Shown piece after piece: positions 25,510 through 35,100 of a stretch of 64,000 nucleotides of DNA. How positions within the stretch are numbered: the first letter of the stretch is position 1; the number at the start of each line of letters is the position of its first letter. The notes under the pieces are model-generated. The model was not told the DNA's origin, did no database searches, and saw only the letters and a list, made by a program, of their open reading frames with translations. The stretch comes from JACCZX01 sp963710675 (GTDB lineage: Bacteria; Pseudomonadota; Gammaproteobacteria; Burkholderiales; Burkholderiaceae_F): the NCBI GenBank assembly GCA_963710675.1, contig CAVQBE010000025.1, positions 1-64,000 of the forward strand. The letters are read 5' to 3'. A program made the position numbers and the translations under genes.

Positions 25510-27369
25510 ATGTCTGAGCACGCCCAAGAAGATCTGGCAGCCCTAGAGCGCGAAATCAAGGCGAACCTAGCCTCGCCGTGCGCTGAGACGGTTACTGTCC
25601 TAAGAGACGCGCTTAAGCGCCTGCGTTTCATTCCGTTCACGGTCGATCCAATAAGGAGAATCAACTGCCTTATCGATATCGCGTCGCAGTTTTATCACCA
25701 GGGTCAGAGCACATTTGACGGCGTCGAACCAGCGGCACTGGCCGTGATGTTGGCTCGCGATGCAAATGAACGCGCTCTATTGAGGAAAGCGCTCACAGTC
25801 CAAGCGGTAATACTGTTATCCACAAACAATCCCGGTGATTCGCTGACCGCCCTCTCGGAAGCGCTCGAAATAGCAGAAGCGAGCGACGATCCGATTGGTA
25901 AGGTGGCCGTCTGGAATAATCTGGGCGCAGCTTTTTATGAAGCTGCACTCTACGCGGACGCTCGAGACTGTAGTGAGCGAGCGACACGCTTGACCACTGG
26001 TTTAGCCCAACTGCGACCGCTTAAGGTAGTCGCGCTGGCGAACGTTGCGCACTGCTGCTTGCACATGCAAGAGTACGAAGCCGGCCTGGACAGTATTCGC
26101 GACGCCATTAGCCTAAAGCACACACCTGATACACCTGCCGAAGTGCTTAATCGTGTTTTCGCGGAAGGCACGTATACAAGACTCTTGCTTGCTACGGGTC
26201 GCGTTGCAGAAGCATCCGAACGCGCGCAAATCGCAAGGGAGTTGGCAACGCGGGCCAAGTCGGTGCGTGCCGACATTTCGGCCGCGTGTTCCGAGGGGCT
26301 TGTCGAGGTGTACTCGGGCTTGGGCGATGTCGGCTTATCACGCGGAATGGCCGCTCTCGAAAAGGCGCGCGCCGTTAAGCCATCCCTACGAGAGACGCTG
26401 TTGGCGTTGGTTCAAGCGCATGAGAAGGCCGGGCGGCCAGAGCGCGCGCTCGCACTCCACCGTGAATTGACATTGCACATCCGCAAGGCGCAACACGACA
26501 GCATTGTTCGCCATCAAGAATTGCACTTGCAGCAGATCGAATCCGCGCAACAGTTTCCCGAGCATCTGTTGACAGATAAAGAGGCCGAACTTAGCGACAA
26601 AATCGCCGCACAAACAGCCGGCACGAAGCAGGGCGATCTGCTTGAGCAGATTGCGTTCACTGCAGAAATGCGAGATGACCCGACGGGTGAACACTGTTAT
26701 CGCGTGGCGAAGCTTTCGTCGCTTATGGCGAAGGCGCTCGGCCAATCGGATGACGCATGTGAAACCATTGACCTCGCAGCTCGTTTGCATGACATCGGGA
26801 AAGTCGGGATCCCAGATTCATTGATGCAAAAGCCTCAACCTTTGTCCGAAGGCGAACGACAAATCCTACAAACACATGCGGCAACTGGAGCCGATTTGCT
26901 TTCTAAAACGAAGGTTTCGTACAGCGAACTCGCGAGTGATATCGCCAGACATCATCATGAACGATGGGATGGAAATGGTTACCCAGAAGGGATTTCCGGC
27001 TCTGCGATACCTCTAGCTGCACGAATTGTCTGCCTGTGCGACTCATACGATGCGCTGACCCACGAAAAGGCGTATCGCCGCGCTTTTACTAGCGATGAAG
27101 CCATCAGCGAGATTCTCAGGCTGCGGGAGCTGCAGTTCGATCCGCACCTTGTCGACCTTTTTGTCCCGATGGTGATGAACCTGCGGCGGGAGCATGCGGA
27201 TCTGGATGACTTCCTGGGCGCCGCCGCGCGGCAAACGGCCCTTAATGCCGCCCGCCTGAAGATCGCCGAGTCGCTGGCCAAGCCGATCGAGGGCATGGAG
27301 CAATTGAACCAGCCGCCGCCGACTGTCGAGCGCCGAACAATTCGGCGCACCTTGCCCAAGCCGCGCTAG
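25510..27369 (+). CDS. TPR-repeat protein fused to HD-GYP c-di-GMP phosphodiesterase
   Basis: This 619-residue soluble protein has no membrane or signal segment. Residues ~90-325 form six or so TPR helix pairs (for example AVWNNLGAAFYEAALYADAR, VALANVAHCCLHMQEYEAGL, LLALVQAHEKAGRPERALAL). A helical linker is followed by an HD-GYP domain (~380-560) with complete metal and GYP motifs: HDIGK (427-431), HHERWDGNGYPEG (482-494) and DSYDALTHEKAYR. It should hydrolyse c-di-GMP. The ATG at 25510 is preferred over a GTG at 25411 because the extra 33 residues lack family character. It is divergent from the peptide precursor. Sampled lines are 48-55% GC, against 67% in a sampled line of the exporter, hinting at a different origin. 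TPR domains bind exported signal peptides in RRNPP receptors, which is the basis for proposing a sensor role here. Confidence 0.9.
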   Translation: MSEHAQEDLAALEREIKANLASPCAETVTVLRDALKRLRFIPFTVDPIRRINCLIDIASQFYHQGQSTFDGVEPAALAVMLARDANERALLRKALTVQAVILLSTNNPGDSLTALSEALEIAEASDDPIGKVAVWNNLGAAFYEAALYADARDCSERATRLTTGLAQLRPLKVVALANVAHCCLHMQEYEAGLDSIRDAISLKHTPDTPAEVLNRVFAEGTYTRLLLATGRVAEASERAQIARELATRAKSVRADISAACSEGLVEVYSGLGDVGLSRGMAALEKARAVKPSLRETLLALVQAHEKAGRPERALALHRELTLHIRKAQHDSIVRHQELHLQQIESAQQFPEHLLTDKEAELSDKIAAQTAGTKQGDLLEQIAFTAEMRDDPTGEHCYRVAKLSSLMAKALGQSDDACETIDLAARLHDIGKVGIPDSLMQKPQPLSEGERQILQTHAATGADLLSKTKVSYSELASDIARHHHERWDGNGYPEGISGSAIPLAARIVCLCDSYDALTHEKAYRRAFTSDEAISEILRLRELQFDPHLVDLFVPMVMNLRREHADLDDFLGAAARQTALNAARLKIAESLAKPIEGMEQLNQPPPTVERRTIRRTLPKPR

Positions 27370-27480
27370 TTTTAGCGGACCTCGGCGCCGTCGATCCGCC
27401 ATCGCTGTCACCCGTGCAGGGCCCTGTCGGCAACCCTGCGGCGGCCTAGATCGAAATACAACAGGTTGCAACCGGGCGAA

Positions 27481-28002
27481 CTAGTGCTTTGGAATACACG
27501 CGAAACGGCGCGCGGCGGAGTCATCCAGCCATCCGTCTTCTGCCAACGCGCGGATGCGGGCCACCGTGTCGACGTCCGCGCGCTCGTAGGCCTGCTTTCT
27601 CAGCGCAGTCGTGACATCGTCAAGCTCGCCACTGGTCGACACTTCGTCCGACTCATATAAGAAGCGCAGAAACAGCAGGTCCGGCTGAGGCTCCTCAATC
27701 TCGATGCTCATACGGCTCGACGGCCAGGTTGGGCCCGCACATGTCTGAATTTCGCTGCGATGCTGCGGCTGCAGGCGTACTCGGTCATCCACCTTGAATG
27801 TTCCAAAGTCGAGCGTTCGGACCAGCTCGATTTCATCACCCACGTTACGCCGCGAGTGAATGATGGCGACCTCGAGCCCAGGCACGAACTGGGTCGGGTC
27901 TTCGGCCCGCAGCACCAGGCCGCGCCAGAGTTGCTCGCGCGTCAGCGTGTCGAGCAAAGGCATCAACGGGTCGTTGATCTGGATCAGGTGTTCGAACCGC
28001 AC
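27481..28002 (-). CDS. DUF1857 / SRPBCC-fold protein
   Basis: This 173-residue protein matches the DUF1857 (AtaL-like) group of the START/SRPBCC superfamily: FEHLIQINDP at the N-terminus, LTREQLWRGLVLRAEDPTQF, then RTLDFGTFKVDDRVRL. The fold forms a hydrophobic ligand cavity; function is unknown. It is convergent with the HD-GYP gene, and the 111 bp between them shows no clear terminator. Its start faces the lipoprotein gene at 28093. Confidence 0.75.
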   Translation of the reverse strand: MRFEHLIQINDPLMPLLDTLTREQLWRGLVLRAEDPTQFVPGLEVAIIHSRRNVGDEIELVRTLDFGTFKVDDRVRLQPQHRSEIQTCAGPTWPSSRMSIEIEEPQPDLLFLRFLYESDEVSTSGELDDVTTALRKQAYERADVDTVARIRALAEDGWLDDSAARRFACIPKH

Positions 28003-28092
28003 GGCTCAATTCTGCCCCAGGCCGCCGCCACTTAACCCCTTTGATGCCGGACGGTCGTTTCAACATCTCCCTTGCGACTTTGGAGACTTGAA

Positions 28093-28938
28093 ATGTTGAT
28101 CCGAACGTTGGCCGCGGCGGCATCCGTCCTGGCTCTGACTGCTTGCTCCACACCCGCCGCGGCGCTCGGCTCGCTGGTCGACATCAACGTGGTCGATCGC
28201 GTCACCGGCGAAACCCTGCCGATGTACTGGCACGACGGCCGCTGGTGGGTGCCCGGCAAACCGGGCAATCGCTACGCGGTATCGCTGACCAATCGCAGCG
28301 GCGGCCGCACGCTGAACGTCATTTCCGTCGACGGTGTCAACGTTGTTTCAGGTGAAACCGCCGCTCATGATCAAACCGGTTACGTACTGAACAACGGGCA
28401 GTTCGCGCAGATCACCGGCTGGCGCAAAAACCTGGCGCGCGTCGCGGCCTTCGAGTTCACTGCATTGCCCAATTCGTACGCCGCACGCACCGGTCGCCCG
28501 GATAACGTTGGTGTGATCGGCGTAGCCGTGTTCCGCGAGAAGGTGCGCTACGTGCCGCCGCCGGTTTCTGTCTCACCGCCGCTGTCGCGTTCGAAGGCGG
28601 AAGCGCAGCAGGATTCGGCGCATGAAGGAGCCGCGGCACGCGAACCGGCGAGCCCGTCCGCCTCCAACGAGGCCTATTCCGGAGGCGAGCGTTCCGAGCG
28701 CAGAGATCAGCAAAAACTCGGCACCGGCCATGGGCGCAGCGAGTATGCGCCGACGCAGCATGTTGCTTTCGAGCGTGCGCAGTCGACGCCTGACGAGCTG
28801 ATCATGATTCACTACGATAGCCGCGACAACCTGATCGCGATGGGAGCGATTCCTAATCCTCGTGTGCGGCAAGGACGCGCGCCGGAAGCGTTTCCTGGGC
28901 CGGTTGGCTTCGTGCCGGACCCGCCGCGCCGCTGGTAA
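28093..28938 (+). CDS. Putative lipoprotein upstream of an ECF sigma pair
   Basis: This 281-residue exported protein has signal peptide MLIRTLAAAASVLALTACS with lipobox LTAC. A compact N-terminal domain (MYWHDGRWWVPGKPGNRYAV, LTNRSGGRTLNVISVDGVNV) is followed by a Ser/Arg/Glu-rich linker and a C-terminal tail with RAQSTPDELIMIHYDSRDNL. No named family was recognised with certainty. Position and strand suggest cotranscription with the sigma/anti-sigma genes and perhaps a target or sensor role. Confidence 0.65.
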   Translation: MLIRTLAAAASVLALTACSTPAAALGSLVDINVVDRVTGETLPMYWHDGRWWVPGKPGNRYAVSLTNRSGGRTLNVISVDGVNVVSGETAAHDQTGYVLNNGQFAQITGWRKNLARVAAFEFTALPNSYAARTGRPDNVGVIGVAVFREKVRYVPPPVSVSPPLSRSKAEAQQDSAHEGAAAREPASPSASNEAYSGGERSERRDQQKLGTGHGRSEYAPTQHVAFERAQSTPDELIMIHYDSRDNLIAMGAIPNPRVRQGRAPEAFPGPVGFVPDPPRRW

Positions 28939-28989
28939 TTCCATTGATGTGGCTCGTCGCGTCGATGTTCGGAGGCACAATGCCGCGCG

Positions 28990-29562
28990 ATGACCAGCGA
29001 CGAGGATCTGCTGGCGGCCTATGCCGCGGGAGATGCGCGCGCTTTTGCCGAGTTGTATGGGCGGCACGAGCGCGCCATTTATCGCTTTTTTCTGCGGCAG
29101 GGCACAGCAACATCGGCGGCGGATGATTTGCTGCAGGAAACCTGGTTCGCCGTGGTACGCAACGCGGCGAACTTTGAGCCGCGCGCCAAGTTCACCACGT
29201 GGCTGTATACGATTGCGCGCAGCAAGATGATCGATCATTGGCGAGCGCGAGATGACGCGATATCGCTGGCGTACTTTGCGGGCGACGCAGCGAACGAAGT
29301 TGAGGAGGCCGTGCTCGAAATAGCGGGCAGCGACGCAAACCGGCCTGATCATCAGGCCATTTCGCGAGCTGAGGCGCGCGCATTCCTGCAGGCGGTGGAA
29401 GCACTGCCTCCGGCCCAACGGGAGGCGTTTCTGCTTCAAACCGAAGGTGGTTTGTCGCTTGATGAGATCGCAGCCGCCACCGGTGCGGCGCATGAAACAG
29501 TCAAGAGCCGTCTGCGCTATGCGATGAGCAAGCTGCGGTCGGCAATGGAGGCATGGCAGTGA
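28990..29562 (+). CDS. ECF-type RNA polymerase sigma factor
   Basis: This 190-residue sigma-70 family protein has only region 2 (ADDLLQETWFAVVRN; FTTWLYTIARSKMIDHWRA) and region 4 (LPPAQREAFLLQTEGGLSLDEIAAATGAAHETVKSRLRYAMSKLR), which defines the extracytoplasmic-function group. The next gene starts 10 bp before its stop and encodes a membrane protein fitting an anti-sigma factor. Confidence 0.9.
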   Translation: MTSDEDLLAAYAAGDARAFAELYGRHERAIYRFFLRQGTATSAADDLLQETWFAVVRNAANFEPRAKFTTWLYTIARSKMIDHWRARDDAISLAYFAGDAANEVEEAVLEIAGSDANRPDHQAISRAEARAFLQAVEALPPAQREAFLLQTEGGLSLDEIAAATGAAHETVKSRLRYAMSKLRSAMEAWQ

Positions 29563-30599
29563 CTACGGACCGCACCAACGGCGGTGTCGACGGTTCCGGC
29601 GTAACTCGCGCAGAGCGCGAGTTGACCGATCGCTATCGGCAAGCGAGTGGCGAGATGGACGAACGTCCGTCAGCAGCCGTGCGCGCTTCGATTTTGGCCG
29701 CCGCTGCGCGTGAAGTCGGGGCGAAACCTGTGGACGCCGCCACTCCGTACAGCGCTCGCAAGCGCTGGCCACTCGCGGCCGCGGCTGCGGTGATGCTGTC
29801 CACACTGGCGGTGATGATGGCAATCCGCACGAACGAGGAGATGCCGCAGTTCAGCGCTCCTGAACCAGTGCGCACGTCACCTTCCAGCGTGGCGCCGCCC
29901 GCCGCACCACCTGCACCATCTGCTTCGATAGCAGACCAATCTTCCAGCGAACGCGAGCAGCCGCAGTCCGGCGCGCAGCGCGCCCCGGCACGTACTTCCG
30001 CTGACAGCGCCGCGCCGCCCGCCGCGCCACCACCCGCTCCGATGACAGACGAGTCAATCAGCAAGCGCCAGATGAATGAGGCTGAAGCCGTCGAGCGTCC
30101 GCTCGAACGAAGTCAAGAGGGCTTCGGCGGACGTCTAAAGAAAGAATCAAACGCGGTTGCGCAGGCGGCGCGAGAAGAGAACCGGCCTGTTGTTACTGAA
30201 GCTCCATCCGCTGCGCCTGCTAATGAGCAGGACAGAGCGCGGCAGAACATGCCTGCTTCGTCCCCGGTGCCTCCGACCCCCGAAGCGGCAGTTACTCCAA
30301 AGCTGCGAGCCGAGCAGCGCGCTGCGGCGGGCGCCGCCGCGTCGGCACCGCCGGTCGATCAGGCAAGTGCCGATGCGCGACGCGATGCCGCGAAGCCCGC
30401 TACCCAGCCCCCTGTCGCAGCGGCGCAAAGCGAGCTTAAGCAGGTCGAAGAATCTGCTGCACTTTGGCTCGAACGCATTATCAAATTGCGGCGTGAAGGT
30501 CGTCACGATGAAGCGGATGCGGAGCTGAAGCGTTTTCGCGAGCGCTATCCGCAAGTGCAACCGCCAGCGGAAGCACTGCTGCCAGCGAGGATACGTTAG
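29553..30599 (+). CDS. Probable anti-sigma factor, single-pass, Pro/Ala-rich
   Basis: This 348-residue protein has a cytoplasmic N-terminus (RELTDRYRQASGEMDERPSAAVR), one membrane helix (WPLAAAAAVMLSTLAVMMAI, ~72-91), a long low-complexity Pro/Ala/Glu/Gln periplasmic stalk, and a C-terminal helical hairpin (ALWLERIIKLRREGRHDEAD, FRERYPQ). The His/Cys zinc-binding anti-sigma (ZAS) motif is absent. The 10-bp overlap with the sigma gene supports anti-sigma function. Its 3' end overlaps the convergent exonuclease gene by up to 119 bp. Confidence 0.75.
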   Translation: MAVTTDRTNGGVDGSGVTRAERELTDRYRQASGEMDERPSAAVRASILAAAAREVGAKPVDAATPYSARKRWPLAAAAAVMLSTLAVMMAIRTNEEMPQFSAPEPVRTSPSSVAPPAAPPAPSASIADQSSSEREQPQSGAQRAPARTSADSAAPPAAPPPAPMTDESISKRQMNEAEAVERPLERSQEGFGGRLKKESNAVAQAAREENRPVVTEAPSAAPANEQDRARQNMPASSPVPPTPEAAVTPKLRAEQRAAAGAAASAPPVDQASADARRDAAKPATQPPVAAAQSELKQVEESAALWLERIIKLRREGRHDEADAELKRFRERYPQVQPPAEALLPARIR

Positions 30600-32022
30600 G
30601 CGGCAGCTCGATCAGTGCCAACTGCCACGGCGAGCGGGCGGACAAGGCTTGCACCGCCAACCTGGCGGCATCGGCTTCAAACACGCGCGGCGCGCTGCGT
30701 GCGAGATCGACGGCGGCATTCCGCGATTTGACCGTGCCGAGCCAGCACCATTGATCGAAGACATGCCACTGCTGCTGGAAGCGCTCTGTGTTCCGCTCAA
30801 CCAGCGCGATCGGATTTGCGTGGGGCCATCGTGGTAATAGCCACGGCTGCATAAGCTCCTTGACGCGCGACGTGTGTTCGTTGCGTGTTTCCTCGCCGAC
30901 GCATGCGCCGTTGCAGCGGCGCAGCTGGTAGTTGAAGCACGGAGCGCCGTCACCTGACGCTTTGCGGCGTCCTTCGAGCCCGACTATCTTCAGGCAAATG
31001 CGGTGCTCGCCCGCCAGCTCAGTCATCCAGCGCCGAACCGCCGCGCGCGATGCAAACGGACCGTAGCAGCGACCGAGCTGAACAAATTCGAATTCGCTCG
31101 CACGGGTCAGCGTCGCGCGGCCCTCATCGTCGAATCCGAGCAGTACCTGGTTCAGCTTGCGCCGCGACGCTACGTTATGCGCCGGCATTTGCGTTTTTAT
31201 CAGCTCGGATTCACGCAACAGCGCGCCGAACTCGCCCGCGGTTTCCTCCCATTCGAGTCGGTGAATCTCCTGCGATAAGCGCAGCTCGCGCGGTGCGCGA
31301 TATTCGGAGTTGAAGTGACCGGCGACGCGCGCACGCAGGTCCACGCTCTTGCCAATGTAGATCGGGTGTTCATTCAATCCATAAAACAAATAGACACCCG
31401 GCGCGTGCGGCAGGGCGTCGATCGCATCCGGCGGCAAGTTCGGTGGCAACGCCGGCCGCCGCAACAACGCACGTACTGCAAACTCGATTTCCGACGGCGA
31501 GTGGCGGTCTGCAAGGCGTTGCAGTAGCCGCCATAGCACGCGTGCATCGCCGAGAGCCCGGTGCCTTGGCTCGCCGTCGAGATTGAAGCGCGCGATGATT
31601 GCGTCGAGCGTATGGGGCGATCTGTCTGGATATAAGTAGCGACTTAGTCGCACCGTGCATAAGGTCTTGGCGTTGAATGACATGCCATGTCGATGGAACT
31701 CGGCGCGCAGAAAGCCATAATCGAAGCGCGCGTTATGCGCGACGAAGATTGCGCCTTCGATCCGATCAAAAACGATCTGTGCGATTTCTGCGAACGGTGG
31801 TGCCGCGCGCACCATCTCGTTGGTAATTCCGGTGAGCCACTGAATTTCAGACGGAATCGGGACGCCCGGATTGACCAGAGTCGACCATTCATCGACGCGC
31901 ACATCGTCGTCGTCGAAGTCAACGCTCACGACACCTATTTCGATCACGCGCTCACGAGCGGGACTGCCGCCGGTGGTTTCGACATCAACGAAAGCCAGGC
32001 GAGGTCCGAGCGCAGCGAACAT
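30481..32022 (-). CDS. DnaQ-like 3'-5' exonuclease fused to a UvrC-type GIY-YIG nuclease domain
   Basis: Residues ~1-170 are a DEDDh exonuclease: LAFVDVETTGG (DxE), FVAHNARFDYGFL, and HRALGDARVLW (HxxxxD). Residues ~200-285 are a GIY-YIG domain: HAPGVYLFYGLNEHPIYIGKS and ELIKTQMPAHN. A UvrC-like Cys region follows (CFNYQLRRCNGACVG). This matches the exonuclease/Cho-like fusion proteins of proteobacteria, implying DNA repair or processing. The start at 32022 (MFAALGPRLAFVD) is the natural one. After LIELPP the frame runs 119 bp into the anti-sigma gene; a one-base change at about 30600 would end it there, so the tail is doubtful. Confidence 0.85.
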   Translation of the reverse strand: MFAALGPRLAFVDVETTGGSPARERVIEIGVVSVDFDDDDVRVDEWSTLVNPGVPIPSEIQWLTGITNEMVRAAPPFAEIAQIVFDRIEGAIFVAHNARFDYGFLRAEFHRHGMSFNAKTLCTVRLSRYLYPDRSPHTLDAIIARFNLDGEPRHRALGDARVLWRLLQRLADRHSPSEIEFAVRALLRRPALPPNLPPDAIDALPHAPGVYLFYGLNEHPIYIGKSVDLRARVAGHFNSEYRAPRELRLSQEIHRLEWEETAGEFGALLRESELIKTQMPAHNVASRRKLNQVLLGFDDEGRATLTRASEFEFVQLGRCYGPFASRAAVRRWMTELAGEHRICLKIVGLEGRRKASGDGAPCFNYQLRRCNGACVGEETRNEHTSRVKELMQPWLLPRWPHANPIALVERNTERFQQQWHVFDQWCWLGTVKSRNAAVDLARSAPRVFEADAARLAVQALSARSPWQLALIELPPNVSSLAAVLPLAVALADSARENASAPHPLHRDDLHAAI

Positions 32023-32111
32023 CAGGGGTCTGTTCTGGGTGGGAATAGACCCACAATTATCGGTCACGCAAGACGGGGCATACTGTTGAAAAGGAAGCTG
32101 GGGAGATAGGC

Positions 32112-35100
32112 ATGTCACCGCCGGACGCCGGGCCAGACCTGAACAAGAAAGCGCGCATCGACGCGGTCGTCACGTTGATCAACTCGCGTATTCAGAAAGG
32201 CGAGCGTGCGGCGCTGACGATTTTCGCGCGTGCCTATTTCGAGCGCGTCGATCCTGAAGACATTGCCGCACGTCAAGTAGAGGACCTGTACGGCGCGCTG
32301 CTGTCGCATTGGCAGTTTGCACGCACACGGAACAGCGGCGCGGCCAAGGTGCGCGTTTTCAATCCTGACGCCGGTGAACATGGCTGGGCATCGCGCCGCA
32401 CGGTGGTCGAAATCGTCAATGACGACATGCCGTTTTTGGTGGACTCAGCTTCAATGGAGGTAAGTCGACAGGGACTGACGCTGCACTTGATCGTCCATCC
32501 AATCTTTGCGGTCGAGCGCGATAAGAGCGGCACGCTGCAGACAATCGATACGCGCGAGAACAAGCCCGACTGGCCGCGCGAGTCGTTCATGCACATTGAG
32601 GTTGACCGGCTGGCCGACTCGGAATCGCGAGTGGAGCTCGCAGCCGGCATTGAACGCGTTCTGAGTGACGTACGCGCCAGCGTAAGTGACTGGAAAGCGA
32701 TGGTTGCGCAATTGCGCGCTGTCATTAAGGAAATCGACAAGAAACCACCGCCGCTTCCAGGCGAGGAAGTCGCAGAGAACCGCGCATTTCTGCAATGGCT
32801 GATGGAGGATCACTTTCTTTTACTGGGTTATCGGCGGCATGACCTTACGACGGTTGAAGGTGAAGACGCGTTGCGGCTCGTGCCAGGCAGCGGTCTTGGC
32901 ATCCTGCGCGAGTCCGAAACTGAAACCGCGCTGTCCGGAAGCTTTGCCGTGCTACCGCCAGAGGCGCGAGCGGTTGCGCATGCAGTGTCGCCGATGATGT
33001 TCGTGACCAAGGCGAATTCACGCTCCACGGTGCATCGCCCAGGTTACATCGACTACGTCGGCGTCAAACGCTACAAGGACGGCGTCGTCATAGGTGAGCA
33101 TCGTTTCGTCGGACTATTCACGTCGGCCGCGTACAACGCACGCGTCGCCGAGGTGCCTTTGATACGCGGCAAGGTCACGAAGGTGGAGGCGCGCTCGGGA
33201 CTTGCACCTGGCAGCCATCTTGGCAAGGCGATGACGCATGTGCTCGAAACCTATCCGCGTGACGAGCTCTTTCAGATCACCCCCGATGAATTGTTTGAGA
33301 TCGCTAGCGGCATCGTCCAGCTTGGCGAGCGTCAGCGGTTTCGCCTGTTCATCCGGCGCGACCCATTCCAGCGCTTCGTGTCGTGCCTGATCTTTGTGCC
33401 GCGCGAAAACTACACCACAGAGTTGCGGCGTCGCTTTCAAAAAATACTGATCGACGCCTTCGATGGGTCGACAGCTGACTTTGACGTGCTGCTGACGGAC
33501 GCCGTGCTTGCACGTATTCATATCACCGTACGCACGACGCCGGGCAAAATGCGGGAGGTTGATCGACGTGCAATCGAAACGCAGCTGGCCGATGCCGCCC
33601 GCCGGTGGGAAGACGATTTACGTCAGGCGCTGAATGACGAGGAGGGGGAGGCACGAGCAGCGCCACTGTTCAAGCGGTTTGGCTCGGCGTTTCCGACAGC
33701 CTACGAAGAAGCGGTGTCGCCGCGACAGGCGATCGCCGATATCCGCCGGCTCGCTACGCTGGACAGCGAAGCCAAGGGCGGCCTCGCGCTCAATCTGTAT
33801 CGGCCACTTGAAGCGCCGTCGGGCCGTCTTGGATTCAAGCTGTATCGCAGCGGTGCACCGATCGCGCTGTCGGATTCGTTGCCGATGCTTGAGCGAATGG
33901 GCGTGCGCGTGTTGTCGGAGCGCGGCTACCAGTTGACGCTAGAAGGCGGCGGGCCGCTGTGGGTGCACGATTTCTCGTTGCAAATGTCCGGTGCCGACGA
34001 TGTCGACGCCGAGACGATTGCGCCGCTGTTTGAAGAGTCGTTTTTGCGCGTATTCGAAGGTGCCGTCGAAAACGATGACTTCAATCGTCTGGTGTTGCGC
34101 GCCGAATTATCGGCTGACGAGATCGTCGTTTTGCGGGCGTATGCGAAGGTAATGCGGCAAACCGGCTTCGCGTTCTCGCAAACTTTTATTGAAGCGACGC
34201 TTGCGACGCATCCGCGTATCGCGCGCATGCTGGTCGGCCTGTTCAAGCTGCGCTTCGATCCCGAACGCGCCGACAAGGCGGCGGCTTCCAGCCAGGTCAA
34301 CGCGATCGAGCAGGCGCTTGACAAGGTGTCGAATCTTTCCGAAGACAAAGTACTTCGCCAGTATCTGGCGTTGATGGGCGCCACGTTGCGTACCAACTAC
34401 TGGCGTACTGGGACCGGCGCGAGCGGTGCGGCCGGGCCACGCCGCGCATTCCTGTCGTTCAAGTTCGATTCGGCGCGGATACCAGGGTTGCCCGAGCCGC
34501 GCCCGCTATTCGAAATTTTCGTGTACTCAACGCGCTTCGAGGGCGTGCATTTGCGAGGGGGCAAGGTCGCTCGCGGCGGGTTGCGTTGGTCGGATCGGCC
34601 CGAGGACTTCCGCACCGAGGTTCTCGGACTGGTGAAGGCGCAGATGGTGAAAAACACTGTCATTGTGCCGGTCGGCAGCAAGGGCGGCTTCGTGCTGAAG
34701 AAGGCGCCTCCAATGATCGATCGTGAAGCCTATTTGAAAGAAGGCGTCGATTGTTATCGCGACTATCTGCGCGGGCTGCTCGATCTGACCGATAACCGCG
34801 TCGGCAATGAGATCGTGCCGCCGCCGCACGTCATACGGCACGACCCCGACGATCCCTATCTGGTGGTTGCAGCCGACAAGGGCACCGCGACGTTTTCCGA
34901 CTACGCCAATTCCGTCAGCGCTGAATACGGATTCTGGTTGGGCGATGCATTTGCTTCGGGGGGCAGCGCTGGCTACGACCACAAGGAAATGGGAATCACC
35001 GCGCGTGGCGCCTGGGAGAGCGTCAAGCGGCACTTTCGCGAGCTCGGCATCAATACACAGACAACCGAGTTCACGTGCGTCGGGATCGGAGACATGTCGG

